Below, one piece after another: positions 46,972-48,202 of a stretch of DNA of 48,202 bases; position 1 is the first letter of the stretch; the number at the start of each line of letters is the position of its first letter. Under the pieces are notes generated by a model that saw only the letters and a program-made list of their open reading frames with translations, did not search any database and had not been told where the DNA came from. Origin of the DNA: Anaerolineaceae bacterium (GTDB lineage Bacteria; Chloroflexota; Anaerolineae; JAAYZQ01). Made by a program: the position numbers and the translations under genes. The stretch spans positions 1 to 48,202 of the forward strand of contig JAAYZQ010000558.1 in the NCBI GenBank assembly GCA_012514775.1. The letters are read 5' to 3'.

Positions 46972-48202
46972 GGCGCCTGCTCCACGGGTTGCAGGCGCTG
47001 CGCCAGGGCCAGGGCCAGGCCCACCTCCAGCAGGTTGACCATCAGCGCCACGCCGCCCTGGCTCATGAACGGCACGGTGATGCCCGTCAGGGGCAGCAGG
47101 TTAAAGGTGCCGGCGCCCATGACAAAGACCTGGGTGAAAAAGTGGATGGCGATGCCCACCAGCAGCAGTCGCTCGAACATCTGCGCCTCGGGCAGCATAA
47201 TGCCCAGGCGCAGGATGCGCCAGCAAAGGACGACGAACAGCGCCAGGACGGCCAGCCCGGTGATGATGCCCAGCTCCTCGACGATGGCCGCCAGGATGAA
47301 CTCCGAGTGGGCCAGGGGGATGTTCCGGGGCGAGCCAAAGCCCAGGCCCGTGCCGCTCAGCCCGCCGGCGACGGTGGCATACACCGACTGCTGGATCTGG
47401 TAGCCGGGCCCCTCGGCGATGGTCAACCCCGTCGGCTGGCCGTTCACCAGGAGGGGCTCCTGGCTCCAGGGATCGCGAAAGGCGGCCACCCGCAGTTGCA
47501 CCACGTCGGGCACCTCCCACACGAGGGCCAGGAACAGGCCGGCGGCCACCGACAGCAGCAGGCCAATGGTGGCGATGGGCGCCAGGATGCGCGGCTGAAA
47601 GCCGGCGTAGAGCATGGCCACAAAGAGGCTGCCCAGGATGAGGATGGCGCCCAGGTCAGCCATCTTGACCAGGGCCAGGATGGCGAGCACGACAAAGAGA
47701 ACGCCGGGCACGAAATAGCGCAGGGCGGGCAGCTTGATCCAGCCCAGGTCGATGGCCCGCGCCTCGGCCTCCTCCCACTCGCTCTCGATGTACCACGCCA
47801 GGAAGACGATGAGCGACAGCTTGATGATCTCCGAGGTCTGCACCGCCAGCGGGCCGATGCGCAGAGCCAGCCGGGCGCCCGACTCGTCCACGACGCCGAA
47901 AAATGCGGTCAGCATCAGCAGGGCCAGCCCCCCCAGGCTGACCACCAGGGGCCACTCCCGGCGCACGCGCTCGATGAGGGCCGGCCGGGCGATGACGACG
48001 CCGGCAAGGACCGCGCCGGGCACGAGGCCGCGGACGACCTGCTGCCAGACGCCGTCGTCGCCGCGCAGCCGCCAGATCATGGTCAGGCCCAGGGCCAGCA
48101 GCAGGCCGGTGATGGGCAGGAGCAGTTGCTCGGTCTCGGTCCCCCGCTGGCGCAGGAGCGCGTGCACGCCAACCAGGATCAGGGCCAGCACGGCCGGCGG
48201 CC
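46968..48202 (-). CDS. RodA/FtsW-type SEDS peptidoglycan glycosyltransferase (5' end cut off)
   Basis: At least 411 residues of a SEDS-family membrane protein that polymerises lipid II. The frame stays open to the window edge, so the N-terminus is missing. Family marks are the QTSEIIKLSLIVFLAWY segment (helix containing the conserved E-K pair), QQSVYATVAGGLSGTGLGFG and HSEFILAAIVEELG with the conserved acidic residues. A further LPLTGITVPFMSQGG lies near the end. The order SEDS protein, class B PBP, kinase equals the rodA-pbpA-pknA block of Actinobacteria, which favours RodA over FtsW in this context. Confidence 0.9.
   Translation of the reverse strand, partial: PPAVLALILVGVHALLRQRGTETEQLLLPITGLLLALGLTMIWRLRGDDGVWQQVVRGLVPGAVLAGVVIARPALIERVRREWPLVVSLGGLALLMLTAFFGVVDESGARLALRIGPLAVQTSEIIKLSLIVFLAWYIESEWEEAEARAIDLGWIKLPALRYFVPGVLFVVLAILALVKMADLGAILILGSLFVAMLYAGFQPRILAPIATIGLLLSVAAGLFLALVWEVPDVVQLRVAAFRDPWSQEPLLVNGQPTGLTIAEGPGYQIQQSVYATVAGGLSGTGLGFGSPRNIPLAHSEFILAAIVEELGIITGLAVLALFVVLCWRILRLGIMLPEAQMFERLLLVGIAIHFFTQVFVMGAGTFNLLPLTGITVPFMSQGGVALMVNLLEVGLALALAQRLQPVEQAP

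Noticed and set aside
43810..47403. 1197-codon open frame on the plus strand over the kinase, PBP and RodA genes
   Set aside because: It is antisense to three genes with intact catalytic motifs. In DNA this GC-rich, such frames arise by chance. The product is low in complexity and has no domain.
48189..48191. Start codon of the RodA/FtsW gene at 48191
   Set aside because: The frame stays open to the window edge and the usual first membrane helices are incomplete, so the gene is cut off rather than starting there.

Overview
The window is about 48 kb of very GC-rich bacterial DNA with tightly packed genes, Shine-Dalgarno (SD) starts and many overlapping stop/start junctions. The gene content suggests a Chloroflexota bacterium of the Anaerolineae type: an alternative complex III (Act) operon, two aldehyde:ferredoxin oxidoreductase (AOR) family genes, a kinase-PBP-RodA cluster, Pro/Thr-rich linkers on exported proteins, and no sign of outer-membrane or LPS genes. 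This is inferred from gene families, not from a database search. No rRNA, CRISPR array, phage or insertion sequence was seen. Two tRNA genes are present.

Layout. 1-181: hairpin-bearing direct repeats. 182-7159 (minus): an operon of an alcohol dehydrogenase, a Pro/Thr-rich lipoprotein, a GNAT protein, a membrane-tethered glycoside hydrolase-like protein and a GT39-type glycosyltransferase, starting at a consensus promoter. 7203-8655: a nested palindrome, a small membrane protein and a MntA-HepT toxin-antitoxin pair. 8713-13028 (minus): an operon of an unrecognised 329-residue protein, a polyferredoxin, an AOR and an AcuI-type reductase. 13079-16283 (minus): EF-G with a structured leader, an HNH nuclease, tRNA-CAT and tRNA-Gln. 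16341-23927 (plus): a leaderless MFS gene, then an envelope-type cluster of a DUF2089 regulator, a beta-solenoid/coiled-coil protein, a second MFS pump, a GNAT protein, two small proteins and a YvlD-like membrane protein. Four of these proteins carry the same ~27-residue LiaX/SHOCT-like motif.

23956-27134 (minus): an ECF sigma factor, DegV, a small membrane-anchored protein and a FabH-like enzyme, divergent from a SpoIIE-type phosphatase at 27206. 28007-33369 (plus): a mini P-loop protein, an EamA transporter, a metallophosphoesterase with a changed active site, an HExxH membrane protein, four copies of a 16-bp palindrome and a second AOR. 33386-43670 (minus): an apparent 11-gene operon of YceI, ActA, ActB1, ActB2, ActC, ActD, ActE, an extra cytochrome c, a UbiA prenyltransferase, a geranylgeranyl-reductase-type flavoprotein and a methyltransferase. 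It joins a quinol-oxidising complex to likely quinone-tailoring enzymes. 43765-48202 (minus): RodA/FtsW (cut by the window end), a class B PBP and a Ser/Thr kinase with an unfamiliar extracellular domain.

Thirteen promoter-like sites were read by eye. Twelve have a -35 and -10 box separated by 17 bp, one is an extended -10 site, and three place the ATG only 6-8 nt after the -10 box, which implies leaderless mRNAs. The strongest candidates for new biology are the four-protein SHOCT-motif cluster, the Act/quinone operon, the uncharacterised protein leading the AOR operon and the sigma/FabH/DegV module.
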